Source: Calditrichota bacterium (GTDB lineage Bacteria > Zhuqueibacterota > Zhuqueibacteria > Zhuqueibacterales > Geothermadaptataceae). Taken from it: a stretch of DNA of 64,000 bases. The translations under genes were made by a program, and so were the position numbers. Shown here one piece after another: positions 63,143 to 64,000 of this stretch (its first letter is position 1; the number at the start of each line of letters is the position of its first letter). The notes below the pieces were generated by a model. That model made no database searches, was not told where the DNA came from, and saw only the letters and a program-made list of their open reading frames with translations. Location of the stretch: NCBI GenBank assembly GCA_008501765.1, contig QQUE01000012.1:310001-374000 (forward strand), given 5' to 3'.

Positions 63143-63916
63143 ATGACCGACATACATAAAACCGCCATCGTTCATGACGCTGCAAAAATTGGTGAAAATG
63201 TAACAATCGGGCCTTTTGTTGTTATTGATGAAGATGTTGTTATCGGTGATGGAACGACCATCGCATCCCACGCTTCTTTGGCAGCGGGATCGCGAATCGG
63301 CAAGAAATGCCGGATATTTCAGGGGGCTGTCATCGGCAACATACCACAGGATTTAAAATTCGAAAATGAAAAAACGCAATTGATCGTTGGTGATCGCACT
63401 GATATTCGGGAATATGTTACCCTCAACCGCGGCACTTCCGAAACTGGCAAAACAGAAATCGGATCCGATTGCCTGCTCATGGCCTACGCTCATGTAGCCC
63501 ATGATTGTGTGATTGGGAACAATGTAATTCTCGCCAACTCTGTAGCAATAGCCGGCCATGTGACGGTGGAGGATTGGGTCACGATTGGCGGGCTTACAGG
63601 GTGCCACCAATTCACACGGGTAGGCGCCCACAGTTTTATTGGCGGCTGCAACCGAATTGCGAAAGATGTTCCGCCCTATATTCTGGCAACAGGTGAACCA
63701 CTCCGGTTTGCAGGTCTGAACCGGATCGGATTGCAACGCCGTGGATTCACAGAGGAGCAATTGCGCAGACTGAAGAAAGCATATCGTATTATTTATCAAT
63801 CGAAATTGAACTTCTCCCAGGCATTGGAGCGGGTCGAACAGGAAATTGACCTCACCCCCGAAGTTCAAAAAATCGTCGATTTAATTAGAGGAAGTACGCG
63901 GGGAGTAATTCGTTAA
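63143..63916 (+). CDS. lpxA: UDP-N-acetylglucosamine acyltransferase LpxA
   Basis: 257 residues. A left-handed beta-helix of hexapeptide repeats starts at once (IHKTAIVHDAAKIGENVTIG). The catalytic His region is MAYAHVAHDCVIGNN, followed by GGLTGCHQFTRVG, and the C-terminus is helical. It performs the first acylation of lipid A. The gap from lpxC-fabZ is enlarged by the mobile element. Confidence 0.95.
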   Translation: MTDIHKTAIVHDAAKIGENVTIGPFVVIDEDVVIGDGTTIASHASLAAGSRIGKKCRIFQGAVIGNIPQDLKFENEKTQLIVGDRTDIREYVTLNRGTSETGKTEIGSDCLLMAYAHVAHDCVIGNNVILANSVAIAGHVTVEDWVTIGGLTGCHQFTRVGAHSFIGGCNRIAKDVPPYILATGEPLRFAGLNRIGLQRRGFTEEQLRRLKKAYRIIYQSKLNFSQALERVEQEIDLTPEVQKIVDLIRGSTRGVIR

Positions 63917-63918
63917 CG

Positions 63919-64000
63919 ATGCCGCAAACTTTATCCGAATCCTGGCGTTTCATTGACAGCGGTGCCCATTCAGCTTATTATAATATGGCTACAGATTTAG
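63919..64000 (+). CDS. Start of a lipoate-protein-ligase-like gene (3'-truncated)
   Basis: The ATG at 63919 is 2 bp after the lpxA stop and the frame runs off the window. The 27 visible residues include WRFIDSGAHSAYYNMATDL, the typical start of lipoate/biotin ligase (LplA-like) proteins, where the conserved N-M-A-x-D motif lies near the N-terminus. Too little is present to be certain. Confidence 0.65.
   Translation, partial: MPQTLSESWRFIDSGAHSAYYNMATDL

Overview
The window reads as a chromosomal segment from a Gram-negative bacterium of the Fibrobacterota-Chlorobiota-Bacteroidota (FCB) superphylum, probably near Calditrichota or the KSB1-type candidate phyla. The evidence is indirect. There is a complete outer-membrane and lipid A block (tamB, bamA, skp-like, lpxD, lpxA) with the fused lpxC-fabZ gene typical of that superphylum. 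Large secreted proteins end in FlgD-like domains with the PNPFNP motif. A TonB-dependent receptor carries a Bacteroidota-style carboxypeptidase-regulatory domain. No rRNA, tRNA, CRISPR array, phage or complete insertion sequence was seen.

Layout. 1-3.2 kb: the 3' end of a FlgD-Ig-like protein gene, a palindromic mobile element, a Bax-inhibitor-1 membrane protein and a SatD/DUF3307-like pair. 3.6-7.0 kb: one reading frame that joins a molybdopterin oxidoreductase to a cysteine desulfurase. 7.0-9.6 kb: a second MITE-like element, a cyanophycin-synthetase-like ATP-grasp protein, and an array of five cloverleaf-shaped palindromes with a small GIY-YIG nuclease gene inside it. 9.6-19.1 kb: an NtrC-type activator with a degenerate receiver, then a minus-strand sufBCDSU operon continuing into a DUF59 protein, a bacilliredoxin and an Rrf2 regulator, with an A-type Fe-S carrier upstream. 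19.4-24.7 kb: a penicillin-acylase-family protein, an OprC-like copper receptor and a Cys-rich small protein. 25.3-34.3 kb: three tandem secreted cohesin/dockerin-like proteins.

34.7-40.6 kb: a minus-strand operon that looks like a synthase-dependent exopolysaccharide exporter. It encodes a TackOD1/degenerate GGDEF regulator, a processive GT2 synthase, a TolC-like protein fused to a glycosidase-like TIM barrel, and an HlyD adaptor. 40.9-51.6 kb: assorted genes (DinB, YdjM-like, DUF4097, an AP2-like protein, moaA, a CapA-like lipoprotein, DUF2851, a cyanophycin-synthetase N-domain-like protein) separated by gene-poor stretches. 51.6-64 kb: uppS, tamB, bamA, skp-like, lpxD, lpxC-fabZ, lpxA and the start of a lipoate-ligase-like gene, all on the plus strand.

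Themes. Sulfur transfer and Fe-S/Mo cofactor biology recurs (Mo-oxidoreductase/desulfurase fusion, SUF operon, A-type carrier, moaA). The intergenic space holds several families of non-autonomous palindromic elements with target-site duplications, and these sit repeatedly at gene 3' ends. The strongest candidates for something undescribed are the cloverleaf array with its GIY-YIG gene, the Mo-oxidoreductase/desulfurase fusion, and the TolC/TIM-barrel fusion in the exopolysaccharide operon. All functional calls come from reading motifs; no database search was run.
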